From: Pseudomonadota bacterium
GTDB taxonomy: Bacteria > Pseudomonadota > Gammaproteobacteria > Burkholderiales > Burkholderiaceae_C
Length of the DNA stretch: 64,000 bases
Reading direction: 5' to 3'
NCBI GenBank assembly: GCA_020161145.1
Contig: JAIUPQ010000003.1
Span: 372,001 to 436,000, forward strand
Shown here: one piece after another, positions 1 to 8,119 of the stretch
How the letters are laid out: each line of letters opens with the position of its first letter
Position numbering within the stretch: the first letter of the stretch is position 1
Made by a program: the position numbers and the translations under genes
The notes under the pieces: generated by a model
What the model saw: only the letters and a program-made list of their open reading frames with translations
Database searches by the model: none
What the model was told of the DNA's origin: nothing

Positions 1-1
1 C

Positions 2-616
2 GAGGCCGGCCCGCATGCCTACGACCCCGAGCAATGGCCCATCGTGCGGCGGATGATTCACGCCAACGCCGACTTCGACTTCAACGGCCTGACGCGCTTC
101 CACCCCGACGCCGTGGGGGCCGGCCTCGCGGCCATCCGCTCGCGGCGCAGCCGCGTGGTGGCCGACGTGGAGATGATCTGCGTGGGCCTGTCGGCACCGC
201 GCCTGGGTCATTTCGGCATGGCCACCCACCAGTTCATTGCCGATGCCGACGTGATCGCCGCCGCCCGCACCGACGACACCACGCGCGCCGTGCAGGCCAT
301 GCGCAAGGCCTACAAGCTGGGCCTGCTGAACGGGGCCATCGTGGGCATCGGCAACGCGCCCACGGCGCTGATCGAGCTGGTGCGGCTGATCCGCGAGCAT
401 GGCGCGCGGCCCGCGCTGGTGGTGGGCATGCCGGTGGGCTTTGTCTCGGCGGCCGAGTCCAAGGCCCTGATGGCCGAGGTGGCCGAGGTGCCCTGGGTGG
501 TCATCGACGGCCGCAAAGGCGGCTCGACCCTGGTGGTGGCCGCCATCCACGCCCTGCTGGGCCTGGCCGAGGCCCAGGAGCACCCGGCGCCACGGATGCA
601 AGGCCTGCCCGCATGA
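2..616 (+). CDS. cobH: Precorrin-8X methylmutase, 5' end outside window
   Basis: Moves the C11 methyl group to C12 to give hydrogenobyrinate or cobyrinate (CobH/CbiC family). The frame is open from base 2, so the true start lies upstream and only about 204 residues are seen. Family features visible are the RMIH-ANADFDF block holding the presumed catalytic histidine, DVEMICVGL, and the GNAPTAL and VGMPVGFVSA segments. The stop (TGA 614-616) overlaps the ATG of the next gene by 4 bases, the pattern that repeats through this operon. The missing N-terminus should be short, since the family is usually about 210 residues. Confidence 0.93.
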   Translation, partial: EAGPHAYDPEQWPIVRRMIHANADFDFNGLTRFHPDAVGAGLAAIRSRRSRVVADVEMICVGLSAPRLGHFGMATHQFIADADVIAAARTDDTTRAVQAMRKAYKLGLLNGAIVGIGNAPTALIELVRLIREHGARPALVVGMPVGFVSAAESKALMAEVAEVPWVVIDGRKGGSTLVVAAIHALLGLAEAQEHPAPRMQGLPA

Positions 617-1722
617 TGGACAAGACCGTCCAGCGCGGCACCCGCACCGGGTTCACCACCGGCGCCTGCTCGGCGGCGGCGGCGCGCGCGGCGGTGCTGG
701 GCCTGGTGGACGGTCAGGTGCCCACCGCCGTGGCGGCGCTGCTGCCCAACGGGCAGCAGGTGACCTTCGTGGTGCACGACGGCCGCTGCGACGCCACCAC
801 GGCCCACGCCATGGTCATCAAGGACGCGGGGGACGACCCCGACTGCACCGACAAAGCCCACCTGACGGCCGACGTGCGCCTGCTGCACCAGCAGCCCGGC
901 GCAGTGCTGCTGCGGGGTGGCCCGGGCGTGGGCACCGTCACCATGCCGGGCCTGGGCCTGGCCGTGGGCGGCCCGGCCATCAACCCGGTGCCCCGCCGCA
1001 ACATCGAAGCCAACGTGCGCGCGGCAGCCGGGGCGTTGCTCGACGACGCGGGCGTCGAGGTGACGATTTCGGTGCCCCAGGGCGAGGCCATGGCCAGGAA
1101 GACGCTGAACGCCCGCCTGGGCATCCTGGGCGGCATCTCCATCCTGGGCACCACCGGCATCGTCAAGCCCTACAGCACCTCGGCCTACCGGGCCAGCGTG
1201 GTGCAGGGCGTGCAGGTGGCGGCCACCCTGGGCCACGGCGTGGTGGTGCTCACCACCGGCGGGCGCACCGAGCAATTCGCCATGAAAGAGCGTCCCGACC
1301 TGCCGGCGGCCTGCTTCGTGCAGATGGGCGACTTTCTGCGCTACGCGCTGGACACCGCCGTGGCCCAGGGCCTGCGCGAGGTGGTCATCGGCGGCATGGT
1401 GGGCAAGCTGACCAAGATCGCCCAGGGCGAGACCATCACCCACGCCAACCGCGCCGAGGTGGACACCGGCCTGCTGGCCGAGCTGGCGGCGGGCATCGGC
1501 GCCCCGGCCGAGGAATGCGCGGCCATTGCCGCCGCCGAGACGGCCCGCTTTGCGGCCGAGCGCATGCAGGCGCTGGGCCTGCTGCCGCAGTTCCACACCG
1601 CCCTGGCCCGCCAGGTGGTGCGCACCCTCACCGCCGCCGACCGCTACGCCGACCGCTTCCACCTCCACGTGCTGGTCTGCGATTTCGACGGCCACAAGAT
1701 TGCCGAGGCATCCTCCCCATGA
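613..1722 (+). CDS. cbiD: Cobalt-precorrin-5B C1-methyltransferase CbiD
   Basis: Methylates C1 during corrin ring contraction in the oxygen-independent branch of cobalamin synthesis. The 369-residue product begins MMDKTVQRGTRTGFTTG, and the N-terminal TRTGFTTGACSAAA block is the CbiD hallmark. GILGGISILGTTGIVKPYS lies mid-protein. The frame is open further upstream, but the family N-terminus fixes the start at 613 (or the adjacent ATG at 616), overlapping cobH by ATGA. CbiD has no counterpart in the aerobic CobF route, so its presence is the main sign that this operon uses the cobalt-early pathway. Confidence 0.95.
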   Translation: MMDKTVQRGTRTGFTTGACSAAAARAAVLGLVDGQVPTAVAALLPNGQQVTFVVHDGRCDATTAHAMVIKDAGDDPDCTDKAHLTADVRLLHQQPGAVLLRGGPGVGTVTMPGLGLAVGGPAINPVPRRNIEANVRAAAGALLDDAGVEVTISVPQGEAMARKTLNARLGILGGISILGTTGIVKPYSTSAYRASVVQGVQVAATLGHGVVVLTTGGRTEQFAMKERPDLPAACFVQMGDFLRYALDTAVAQGLREVVIGGMVGKLTKIAQGETITHANRAEVDTGLLAELAAGIGAPAEECAAIAAAETARFAAERMQALGLLPQFHTALARQVVRTLTAADRYADRFHLHVLVCDFDGHKIAEASSP

Positions 1723-3056
1723 ACGACCCCCTGCCCTGCCGCATCGTCGGCGTGCTGGACGACGGCGCCGCCAGCCTCAGCACCACCGCACTGGCCGTGC
1801 TGCGCACGGCCGACGTGGTGATCGGCGCCCGCCGCACGCTGGCGCTGCTGGACGACCACATTGCCCCCCGCGCCCTCCGGCGCGATCTGACCGGCCACAT
1901 GGCCGAAGTGCCCGAATGGATACGCGCGGCCCGCGCCGACCGCCAGGCCGTGGTGGTGCTGGCCACCGGCGATCCGCTGTGCCACGGCGTGGCCAGCCAC
2001 CTGGCCGCGCGGCTGTGCATCGACGCGCTGGAGGTGCTGCCCAACGTCTCCACGCTGCAACTGGCCTGTGCCCGCGTGGGCCTGGCCTGGCAGGACGCCC
2101 GCATCCTGTCCATCCACACCCGCGACGCCGGTGAGTGGCAACCCGGCGCGCCGCCCGGCCACGGCCTGTATGCGCTGGCCCAGGCGCTGCGCCAGCACGA
2201 GCGCCTGCTGGTGCTGACCAGCCCGGCCAACACGCCCGACCGCGTCGCCCGCCTGCTGCTGGCCCAGGGCCAGGGCGAGGACTTTCACCTGGCGGTGGCC
2301 GAGTGCCTGTGCACGCCCGACGAACGCGTGCGCGCCGACCTGACACCCGCCCAGGCCGCCGGGCAAACCTTTGCCCAGCCCAACGTGCTGCTGCTGTGGC
2401 GCACCACGCCCCGGCCCAGCCCGGTGCGCTTCGGCCTGGCCGACAGCACCTATTGGCAACGCCAGCCCGACAAAGGCCTGATCACCAAGCAGGAGGTGCG
2501 CGCGGTCTCGCTGGCCCGGCTGCAACTGCGCGCCGACAGCCTGGTGTGGGACATCGGCGCCGGCAGCGGCTCGGTCGGGCTGGAGGCGGCGCGGCTGTGC
2601 CCGCAAGGCCATGTCTGGGCCATCGAGAAGAACGAGGCCGACGTGCACATCGCCCTGCACAACCAGAGTGCCTTCCAGCTCAGCAACCACACGGTGGTGC
2701 ACGGCAAGGCGCCCCAGCATCTGGACGGCTGGCCCGACCCCGACGCCGTCTTCATCGGTGGCTCGGGCGGCGAGCTGGCCGAGCTGATCGAGCTGGCGTT
2801 GCGGCGCCTGCGGCCCGGCGGGCATCTGGTGCTCAACCTGGTGACGCTGGACAACCTGGAGACCGCCACCGCCACGCTGCGCACGCTGGGCGCGGCATGG
2901 GACGTGGTGCTGCTGCAGGCCTCGCGCAGCAAGCCCATCCTGCACATGCACCGCATGGCGGCCGAGAACCCGGTGTGGATCGTCTGCGCCCAGGCGGGCG
3001 GCGGCGCGGTGGTGGACGAAGCAGCGGACGAGGCAGCGGAGGCCACCGATGACTGA
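1719..3056 (+). CDS. cobL: Bifunctional precorrin-6Y methylase/decarboxylase (CbiE-CbiT fusion)
   Basis: Methylates C5 and C15 and decarboxylates the C12 acetate side chain. Fusion of two methyltransferases, 445 residues from the ATG at 1719. The N-terminal half is the CbiE-type tetrapyrrole methylase (CRIVGVLDDGAASLS, then VVVLATGDPLCHG). The C-terminal half, from about residue 230, is CbiT-type, with the SAM-binding WDIGAGSGSVGLEAA motif near residue 275. The length matches known CobL fusions. It overlaps cbiD by ATGA, and its own 3' end runs 8 bases into cobI. The C-terminus ends in a loose acidic tail rich in Ala, Asp and Glu. Confidence 0.94.
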   Translation: MNDPLPCRIVGVLDDGAASLSTTALAVLRTADVVIGARRTLALLDDHIAPRALRRDLTGHMAEVPEWIRAARADRQAVVVLATGDPLCHGVASHLAARLCIDALEVLPNVSTLQLACARVGLAWQDARILSIHTRDAGEWQPGAPPGHGLYALAQALRQHERLLVLTSPANTPDRVARLLLAQGQGEDFHLAVAECLCTPDERVRADLTPAQAAGQTFAQPNVLLLWRTTPRPSPVRFGLADSTYWQRQPDKGLITKQEVRAVSLARLQLRADSLVWDIGAGSGSVGLEAARLCPQGHVWAIEKNEADVHIALHNQSAFQLSNHTVVHGKAPQHLDGWPDPDAVFIGGSGGELAELIELALRRLRPGGHLVLNLVTLDNLETATATLRTLGAAWDVVLLQASRSKPILHMHRMAAENPVWIVCAQAGGGAVVDEAADEAAEATDD

Positions 3057-3855
3057 CACACCCCCGCTCGGCCGCCTGACCGGCGTCAGCCTGGGCCCGG
3101 GCGACCCCGGCCTGATCACGCGCGCGGCCTGGGGCTTGCTGACGCGCCGCGACACCGTCTGGGTCTACCCCACGCGCAGCACCAGGACGGCCAGCTATGC
3201 GCTGGCCATCGTGACGCGTGCCGGCCTGCCGCCGCCGCCGCACCACCAGCCGCTGCTGTTCCCTATGACCCACGACGCGGACAAGCTGCAGCGCAGCTGG
3301 CTGCGCGCCGCAGACACCGTGCTGCAGCTGCTGCAAGACGGCCGGGACGTGCTGTTTCTGGTGGAGGGCGACGCCAGCACCTACGCCACGTTTGGCCATC
3401 TGGCGCGCACCGTGCGTGCGCTGGACGCGCGCATCGCCGTCGAGGTGGTGGCCGGCGTCAACGCGTTCGCGGCCGCCAGCGCCACCGTGCGCCAGCCGCT
3501 GGCCGAGCAGGACGACACGGTGGCCATCGTGCCGGCCGCCTATGGCGTGGCCGCGCTGGACCGCCTGCTGGCCGACTTCGACACGCTGGTGCTGCTCAAG
3601 GTCAAACCGTTGATCGACGAGGTGCTCGACTGGTTGCAGGCACGCGGACTGCTGGGTGGCGCCTCGTTCATCGAGCGCTGCGGCGCACCCGACGAGCGCG
3701 TCTTTCGCGGTGACCAGATGCTGGCGCTGCGCGGCAGCAAGGTCAGCTACCTGTCGCTGATGCTGGTGCGCAGTCCGCACCGCGTGCGCGGCGAGCGCAT
3801 CCGCGGTTGCCTGAAAAAGCCCTCGCCGACCGCCGGGATGGAGAGCCCGCCATGA
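3049..3855 (+). CDS. cobI: Precorrin-2 C20-methyltransferase
   Basis: Adds the C20 methyl group to (cobalt-)precorrin-2, the first committed methylation. The 268-residue protein has the tetrapyrrole methylase fold: GVSLGPGDPGLITRAAW at the N-terminus, FLVEGDASTYATFGHLA mid-protein and VEVVAGVNAFAAASA, all typical of CobI/CbiL. It starts inside the 3' end of cobL. The last 20 or so residues (after RVRGERIRGC) look like an unconserved tail. CobI and CbiL cannot be told apart by eye; the CbiD and CbiG neighbours favour the cobalt-precorrin substrate. Confidence 0.92.
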   Translation: MTDTPPLGRLTGVSLGPGDPGLITRAAWGLLTRRDTVWVYPTRSTRTASYALAIVTRAGLPPPPHHQPLLFPMTHDADKLQRSWLRAADTVLQLLQDGRDVLFLVEGDASTYATFGHLARTVRALDARIAVEVVAGVNAFAAASATVRQPLAEQDDTVAIVPAAYGVAALDRLLADFDTLVLLKVKPLIDEVLDWLQARGLLGGASFIERCGAPDERVFRGDQMLALRGSKVSYLSLMLVRSPHRVRGERIRGCLKKPSPTAGMESPP

Positions 3856-4601
3856 CCCACGCCCCCCCGCCCCGCGTGGTGCTGGTGGCCATCACCAAGC
3901 ACGGCGCCGCCCAGGTGGCGGTGCTGGCGCGGCACCTGCCGCAGGCCGCCGTCTGCGTGGCGGCCAGGTTTGCCGACGCCTTGCAAGGCCTGCCCAACCC
4001 GGTGGCGGCCTACGGCGGCGCGTTCAAGGACGAGATCGGCGGCCTGTTCGCCCAGAACGACCAGATCGTCTTCTTCGTCTCGCTGGGTGCCGTGGTGCGC
4101 CTGATTGCGCCGCACCTCAAAAGCAAGGACGAGGACCCGGGCGTGCTGGTGGTGGACGACGCCGGCCAGTTCGTGATCCCGGTGCTGTCGGGCCACGTGG
4201 GCGGCGCCAACGCCATGGCCGAACAGGTGGCGGCCCTGCTGGGCGCCACGCCGGTGCTGACCACCGCGTCCGATGTGGGCAAGACCATTGCCGTGGACAT
4301 CCTCGGCCGCGAGCTGGGCTGGCGGGTGGAGGCGCCCAAGCTCAACATCACCCGCGTCTCGGCCGCCGTGGTCAACGAGGCACCGGTGGCCGTGGTGCAG
4401 GAGGCGGGCAGCCCGCATTGGTGGACCCGGCCCACGCCGCTGCCGGCCCACATCCACCGCTTCGAGCGCTTTGAGGCGGTGGACCTGGCGCACTACCAGG
4501 CCGTGCTGTGGATCACCCACCGCGAGGTGCCGCCCGCGCTGTGGCAGCAGCTGCCCGAGCGGCTGGTGGTCTACCGCCCGCCCCGCGAGGAGACCGCATG
4601 A
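3852..4601 (+). CDS. cbiG: Cobalt-precorrin-5A hydrolase CbiG, N-terminal and central domains only
   Basis: Opens the delta-lactone of cobalt-precorrin-5A and releases acetaldehyde. The 249-residue product carries the N-terminal and core CbiG region (AAYGGAFKDEIGGLF, FFVSLGAVVRLIAPHL, VLSGHVGGANAMAEQVA, TTASDVGKTIAVD). The C-terminal CbiG domain found in longer family members is absent; it is encoded separately by the next gene, which overlaps by ATGA. Start at 3852 fits the family N-terminus and the ATGA overlap with cobI. I see no sign that the split is a frameshift, since each half has its own start and both frames are clean. Confidence 0.92.
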   Translation: MTHAPPPRVVLVAITKHGAAQVAVLARHLPQAAVCVAARFADALQGLPNPVAAYGGAFKDEIGGLFAQNDQIVFFVSLGAVVRLIAPHLKSKDEDPGVLVVDDAGQFVIPVLSGHVGGANAMAEQVAALLGATPVLTTASDVGKTIAVDILGRELGWRVEAPKLNITRVSAAVVNEAPVAVVQEAGSPHWWTRPTPLPAHIHRFERFEAVDLAHYQAVLWITHREVPPALWQQLPERLVVYRPPREETA

Positions 4602-5062
4602 AGATCGCCCTGGGCCTGGGCTGCGACCGGGGCACGCCCGTGCAGACGCTGGCGCTGGCCGTGGCGCAAGCCCTGGTGCGCGCCGGCCACACCCCGGCCG
4701 ACGTGGCCGCCGTGGCCAGCATCACGCTCAAGGCCGACGAGCCCGGGCTGCTGGCGCTGGCCGCCCAGCACGGCTGGGCGCTGCGCTTCTACCCCCCCGC
4801 GCAACTGGCCACCGTGACCGTGCCCAACCCCTCGGAGGCCGTGCGCCGCCACACCGGCACGCCCTCGGTCGGCGAGGCCGCCGCGCTGCTGGCGGCCGGC
4901 GCCGCCGACGCATCGGCCTTGCTGGTCGAGAAGCACAAAGTCCGTGGCGACGATGGCCGCCACGCCACGGCATCGGTGGCGCGCTGCACCGCCCTGCCCG
5001 CCGCGCCCTGGCCCGCGCCGAATTTCCCTCATCCCAACCCCAACCCCAACCCCACCTTCTGA
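4598..5062 (+). CDS. cobE: CobE / CbiG C-terminal domain protein
   Basis: 154-residue stand-alone version of the CbiG C-terminal domain, called CobE when separate. It begins MKIALGLGCDRGTPVQTL, and residues 1-125 contain the family pattern (GCDRGTP, SITLKADEPGLLALA, VPNPSEAVRRHTGTPSVGEAAA, LVEKHKVRGDDGRHATASVAR). Its exact biochemical role is not settled; it is genetically tied to corrin ring synthesis. Overlaps cbiG by ATGA. The last 25 residues are proline- and asparagine-rich (coded by a run of CCCAAC repeats near 5034-5054) and look like a slippage-generated tail. Confidence 0.88.
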   Translation: MKIALGLGCDRGTPVQTLALAVAQALVRAGHTPADVAAVASITLKADEPGLLALAAQHGWALRFYPPAQLATVTVPNPSEAVRRHTGTPSVGEAAALLAAGAADASALLVEKHKVRGDDGRHATASVARCTALPAAPWPAPNFPHPNPNPNPTF

Positions 5063-5075
5063 AGGAGCACTTGCC

Positions 5076-5732
5076 ATGCACATCGAAATCGGCATCCTCT
5101 CGCCCGACAAACTGGCCTATGCCGCTGCGGGTGCGGCCACGCTGCTGGTCGCCCATGCGCCCGCCTTGCTGAGGCGGCCGGCGCTGTGGCTGCGCACGGC
5201 GCTGGCCGGCCTGTTTTTCTCGGTGCTGATGCAGCTGTGGCATGTGCCAGTCGGGCCGTCGGAGTTGCACCTGATCGGCGCCATGCCCATCTACCTGCTG
5301 TTCGGCCTGGTGCCCACGCTGTTCGGCTTCGGCGCCGGCCTGCTGCTGCAGGCGCTGCTGTTCGAGCCGCAGGACATGGCGCACCTGGCCATCAACTTTC
5401 TGAGCCTGGGCGTGCCGCTGCTGGCGGTGCACCACCTGCTGGGCCGGCGCCTGCAGCGGCTGACGGTGGCCAACGTGCTCAAGCTCGACGCGATGTATTA
5501 CGGCGGCGTCACCGCCATGGTGGGCTTCTGGCTGGCCATCAGCAACCTGGCCACGCCGCTGGCGGGTTGGGCCGGGTTTGCGGCCTCCTACCTGCTGCTG
5601 GTGGCGGTGGAGCCGCTGGTCACGGTGGGTCTGGTGGTGTTGGGCGGCCGACTGCAGCCGGGCCGTGGCAGCGCGCTGCTGGCGCTGGCGCTCGATGAGG
5701 GCTGGCGCCGGCGCGCCGGCCTGGCGGCATGA
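5076..5732 (+). CDS. CbiM-type energy-coupling factor permease
   Basis: Predicted inner-membrane substrate-binding subunit for cobalt uptake (CbiM/NikM family). 218 residues, highly hydrophobic with about six membrane segments. The mature N-terminus M-H-I is kept, which in the family helps form the metal site. The Shine-Dalgarno AAGGAG at 5062-5067 overlaps the cobE stop and sits 8 bases before the ATG. The energising partners CbiN, CbiQ and CbiO are not in this window, so they are either elsewhere or replaced. The family assignment rests on the N-terminus, hydropathy and operon context. Confidence 0.75.
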   Translation: MHIEIGILSPDKLAYAAAGAATLLVAHAPALLRRPALWLRTALAGLFFSVLMQLWHVPVGPSELHLIGAMPIYLLFGLVPTLFGFGAGLLLQALLFEPQDMAHLAINFLSLGVPLLAVHHLLGRRLQRLTVANVLKLDAMYYGGVTAMVGFWLAISNLATPLAGWAGFAASYLLLVAVEPLVTVGLVVLGGRLQPGRGSALLALALDEGWRRRAGLAA

Positions 5733-6751
5733 AGACCGAGGCCGTGACCCTGGCGGACGCACCCGCCCAGCCCGCCGTCGCCGACGCCACCATGGGCAAG
5801 ATCACGCTGGTGGGCATAGGCCCGGGCCACGCCGAGCACATGACGGCGCGGGCGCGCGCCGCCATTGCCGAGGCCGACGTGGTGGTGGGCTACGTCACCT
5901 ACATCAAGCTGGTGGCCGATCTGCTCGAAGGCAAAGAGGTGGTGCGCAAAGGCATGACTGAGGAGCTGGACCGCGCGGTCAGCGCACTGGCCGCCGCGCG
6001 CAGCGGCAAGAAGGTGGCGCTCATCTCCTCGGGCGATGCGGGCGTCTACGGCATGGCCGGCCCCACCTACGAGGTGCTGTTCCAGGCCGGCTGGACACCT
6101 GAAGAAGACCTGGAGGTCGAGATCGTGCCCGGCACGTCGGCGCTCAATGCCTGCGCCGCGCTGGTGGGCGCGCCGCTGACGCACGACTTCTGCGCCATCT
6201 CGCTGTCCGACCTGCTGACGCCATGGCCGGTGATTGCGCGCCGCCTGGACGCGGTGGCCATGGCCGACTTCGTGGTGGCGCTGTACAACCCCAAAAGCGG
6301 CCGCCGCACGCGGCAGATCGTCGAAGCCCAGCGGCTGCTGCTGCGCCACCGCCGGCCGGACACCCCGGTGGCCCTGGTCAAGAGCGCCTACCGGCGGCGC
6401 CAGCACATCGAGCTGCGCACGCTGGCCACCATGTGCGAGGCCGACATCGGCATGCTCAGCACCGTGCTCATCGGCAACAGCCACACCTATGTGCAGCACG
6501 GCCTGATGGTCACGCCGCGCGGCTACGCCAACAAGTACGACCTCGACGGCGATGGCGCCGCACGCGAGGGCGAGCGGCCCGGGCGCTCGCTGTCCAGCGG
6601 CCTGGCCGGCTGGCTCGAGAACCTGGTGGCCGACCACGCCGCCGGCGCCAGCGTGGCGCACCTGGCCGCCCGCCATGGCCTGCCGGCCGACTACATCGCC
6701 GCCACGCTGGCCGAGCCGGAGGCCTGCGCCGAAGAAGGCCCAGCCCCATGA
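5729..6751 (+). CDS. cobJ: Precorrin-3B C17-methyltransferase with extended C-terminus
   Basis: Methylates C17 and drives ring contraction (CobJ/CbiH). The 340-residue product is longer than the usual 240-260. Residues 1-21 precede the conserved MGKITLVGIGPG, so the ATG at 5792 is an alternative start. The core shows ISSGDAGVYGMAGP, VEIVPGTSALNACAA, HDFCAISLSDLLTPW and FVVALYNPKS. After TPRGYANKYDLDGDG a further 70 residues follow with no recognised motif. It overlaps the permease gene by ATGA and is coupled to the ferredoxin gene downstream the same way. Confidence 0.93.
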   Translation: MKTEAVTLADAPAQPAVADATMGKITLVGIGPGHAEHMTARARAAIAEADVVVGYVTYIKLVADLLEGKEVVRKGMTEELDRAVSALAAARSGKKVALISSGDAGVYGMAGPTYEVLFQAGWTPEEDLEVEIVPGTSALNACAALVGAPLTHDFCAISLSDLLTPWPVIARRLDAVAMADFVVALYNPKSGRRTRQIVEAQRLLLRHRRPDTPVALVKSAYRRRQHIELRTLATMCEADIGMLSTVLIGNSHTYVQHGLMVTPRGYANKYDLDGDGAAREGERPGRSLSSGLAGWLENLVADHAAGASVAHLAARHGLPADYIAATLAEPEACAEEGPAP

Positions 6752-7104
6752 CCGCCGCCCCGCCCGTCAAACCCCGCATCGGCAGCTACCGCCACCACCT
6801 GCTGGTCTGCACCGGCCCGCGCTGCACGCCGCAGGGCGAGTCGCAGGCCTTGTTCGACAGCCTGGGCGACAAGCTCAAGGCCGCCGGCCTGCACGAGGGC
6901 GAGGGCCGCGTCAAGCGCAGCCGCGTCAGCTGCTTTGCCGCCTGCAAGGGCGGGCCCGTGCTGTGCGTGCAGCCCGACGGCACCTGGTACTGCCACGTCA
7001 CCCCGGCCAACATGGACCGCATCATCGACCAGCACCTGCGGCAGGGGCAGGTGGTGCAGGAGCTGGTCTTTCACCAGGGGCCGGGGATGCGGGATGAGCC
7101 CTGA
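6748..7104 (+). CDS. Thioredoxin-fold [2Fe-2S] ferredoxin of the cobalamin operon
   Basis: 118-residue protein with the spaced cysteines of thioredoxin-like [2Fe-2S] ferredoxins: CTGPRC near residues 25-30, SRVSCFAACKGGPV near 60-73, then GTWYCHV. Such ferredoxins recur at the ends of cobalamin operons; a role in supplying electrons to ring synthesis is inference. Coupled to cobJ by ATGA, so it should be co-translated. It is the last gene of the operon; 228 bases separate it from the next coding region. Confidence 0.8.
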   Translation: MTAAPPVKPRIGSYRHHLLVCTGPRCTPQGESQALFDSLGDKLKAAGLHEGEGRVKRSRVSCFAACKGGPVLCVQPDGTWYCHVTPANMDRIIDQHLRQGQVVQELVFHQGPGMRDEP

Positions 7105-7281
7105 GCGGCCCCTGCCAGATCACGCCGTCCCTGGCCTCGGCGGCCGTGACGTGGGCCAGCGGTGACTCGATGGGGTAAGGCACCTGGGAAGACATGGCGC
7201 GCGCTTGGCGGAATGACGGTGGACATGGGTACGGGCCATCGGTCGTATCCACCCGCGATGTCGCCCAAACGGTGGCGCCAC

Positions 7282-7310
7282 TTACAACGTACGGCTTTTT
7301 GCCGTACGAT
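7282..7310 (+). promoter_or_regulatory. Promoter with operator palindrome of the toxin-antitoxin pair
   Basis: Perfect inverted repeat CGTACGGC-TTTTT-GCCGTACG at 7288-7308. It fits between a weak -35 (TTACAA, 7282-7287) and a -10-like TACGAT (7305-7310) with 17-base spacing, so a bound antitoxin would block RNA polymerase. The TACGGC-N5-GCCGTA core resembles operators bound by RHH antitoxins of GNAT-type TA systems (TacA/AtaR/KacA). Lies 25 bases before the antitoxin ATG. Confidence 0.75.
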
Positions 7311-7332
7311 TGCCATCCAGGAGTTCCTCACC

Positions 7333-7620
7333 ATGCCATCTGCCACCCTGACCGCCCGTCTCGAAGCCCGTATCAGCACCGATTTGCACGGCATGCTCAA
7401 GCGCGCTGCCGAGTTGCAGGGGCGCACCATGACCGACTTCGTGGTCGCCGCCGTTCAGGAGGCCGCGCAGCGGGCCATTGAGCAGGCCGAAGTGATGCGC
7501 CTGTCGCGCACCGACCAGGAGCGCTTCGCCCAGGCCTTGCTCGCCCCGCCCGAGGCCACCCCGGCCTTGAAGCAGGCCTTTGCTCGCCGCCGCTCGCTGC
7601 TGCGCACCGACGCTGAATGA
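7333..7620 (+). CDS. DUF1778-type ribbon-helix-helix antitoxin
   Basis: 95-residue DUF1778 family protein, the DNA-binding antitoxin of GNAT toxin pairs. The N-terminal ARLEARISTDLHGMLKRAA and GRTMTDFVVAAVQEAA form the RHH fold. The C-terminal half, from VMRLSRTDQERFAQALL, is the usual toxin-neutralising segment of this family. Start at 7333 is chosen because AGGAG (7319-7323) lies 9 bases upstream and the operator palindrome is just ahead. It overlaps the toxin by ATGA. Likely autoregulated with its toxin. Confidence 0.9.
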   Translation: MPSATLTARLEARISTDLHGMLKRAAELQGRTMTDFVVAAVQEAAQRAIEQAEVMRLSRTDQERFAQALLAPPEATPALKQAFARRRSLLRTDAE

Positions 7621-8117
7621 GCCGCCCGCCGTTCACGGTGGCCATGCTGGATGGCACGCCGGATCGTGCGGCGTTTGACTGCGGCACGCCGGCACTCAAC
7701 CGCTACCTCAGCGAGCAGGTGGGCCAGGACATGCGTCGCCACGTGGCCTCCTGCTTTGTCGCGCTGACCGCAACAGGCCAGATTGCGGGCTACTACACGC
7801 TGGCGGCGGCCAGTGTGCCGTTGACGGAGCTGCCGGCCACCGTCACCAGGAAGCTGCCTCGCTACCGCGCCATCCCGACCATCCGCATGGGCCGCCTGGC
7901 CGTGGCGCTGGCCTTCAAAGGCCAGGGCCTTGGGGCTGCATTGTTGGCCGATGCGCTGGCGCGCAGTGCCCGCGCCGAGATTGCGGCCTATGCCCTGATG
8001 GTCGATGCCAAGGACGCGCAGGCCAGCGCCTTCTACCAGCACCACGGTTTCATGCCGCTGCCCGAGGCCACGCTGACCCTGTTCCTGCCCCTGGCCAGCG
8101 TACCGCGCAAGACCTGA
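7617..8117 (+). CDS. GNAT acetyltransferase toxin, TacT/AtaT-like
   Basis: 166-residue GNAT protein. Characterised relatives acetylate the amino group of aminoacyl-tRNA and stop translation. FDCGTPALNRYLSEQ near residue 20 is the toxin-family signature. The acetyl-CoA loop is RMGRLAVALAFKGQGLGAALL (residues 97-117), and SAFYQHHGFMPLP near 140 carries the conserved tyrosine. Coupled to the DUF1778 antitoxin by ATGA. It ends 2 bases from the 3' end of the opposing RND permease gene. tRNA preference cannot be told from sequence. Confidence 0.9.
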   Translation: MSRPPFTVAMLDGTPDRAAFDCGTPALNRYLSEQVGQDMRRHVASCFVALTATGQIAGYYTLAAASVPLTELPATVTRKLPRYRAIPTIRMGRLAVALAFKGQGLGAALLADALARSARAEIAAYALMVDAKDAQASAFYQHHGFMPLPEATLTLFLPLASVPRKT

Positions 8118-8119
8118 GG

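Noticed and set aside
34-612. Frame of cbiD open far upstream, which could make a 562-residue protein
   Set aside because: The upstream part is Arg/Gly-rich shadow coding of cobH; the CbiD family N-terminus and ATGA overlap set the start at 613.
5034-5056. CCCAAC repeat as a regulatory element before the cbiM-like gene
   Set aside because: It lies inside cobE and encodes its Pro/Asn tail; a simple slippage repeat explains it.
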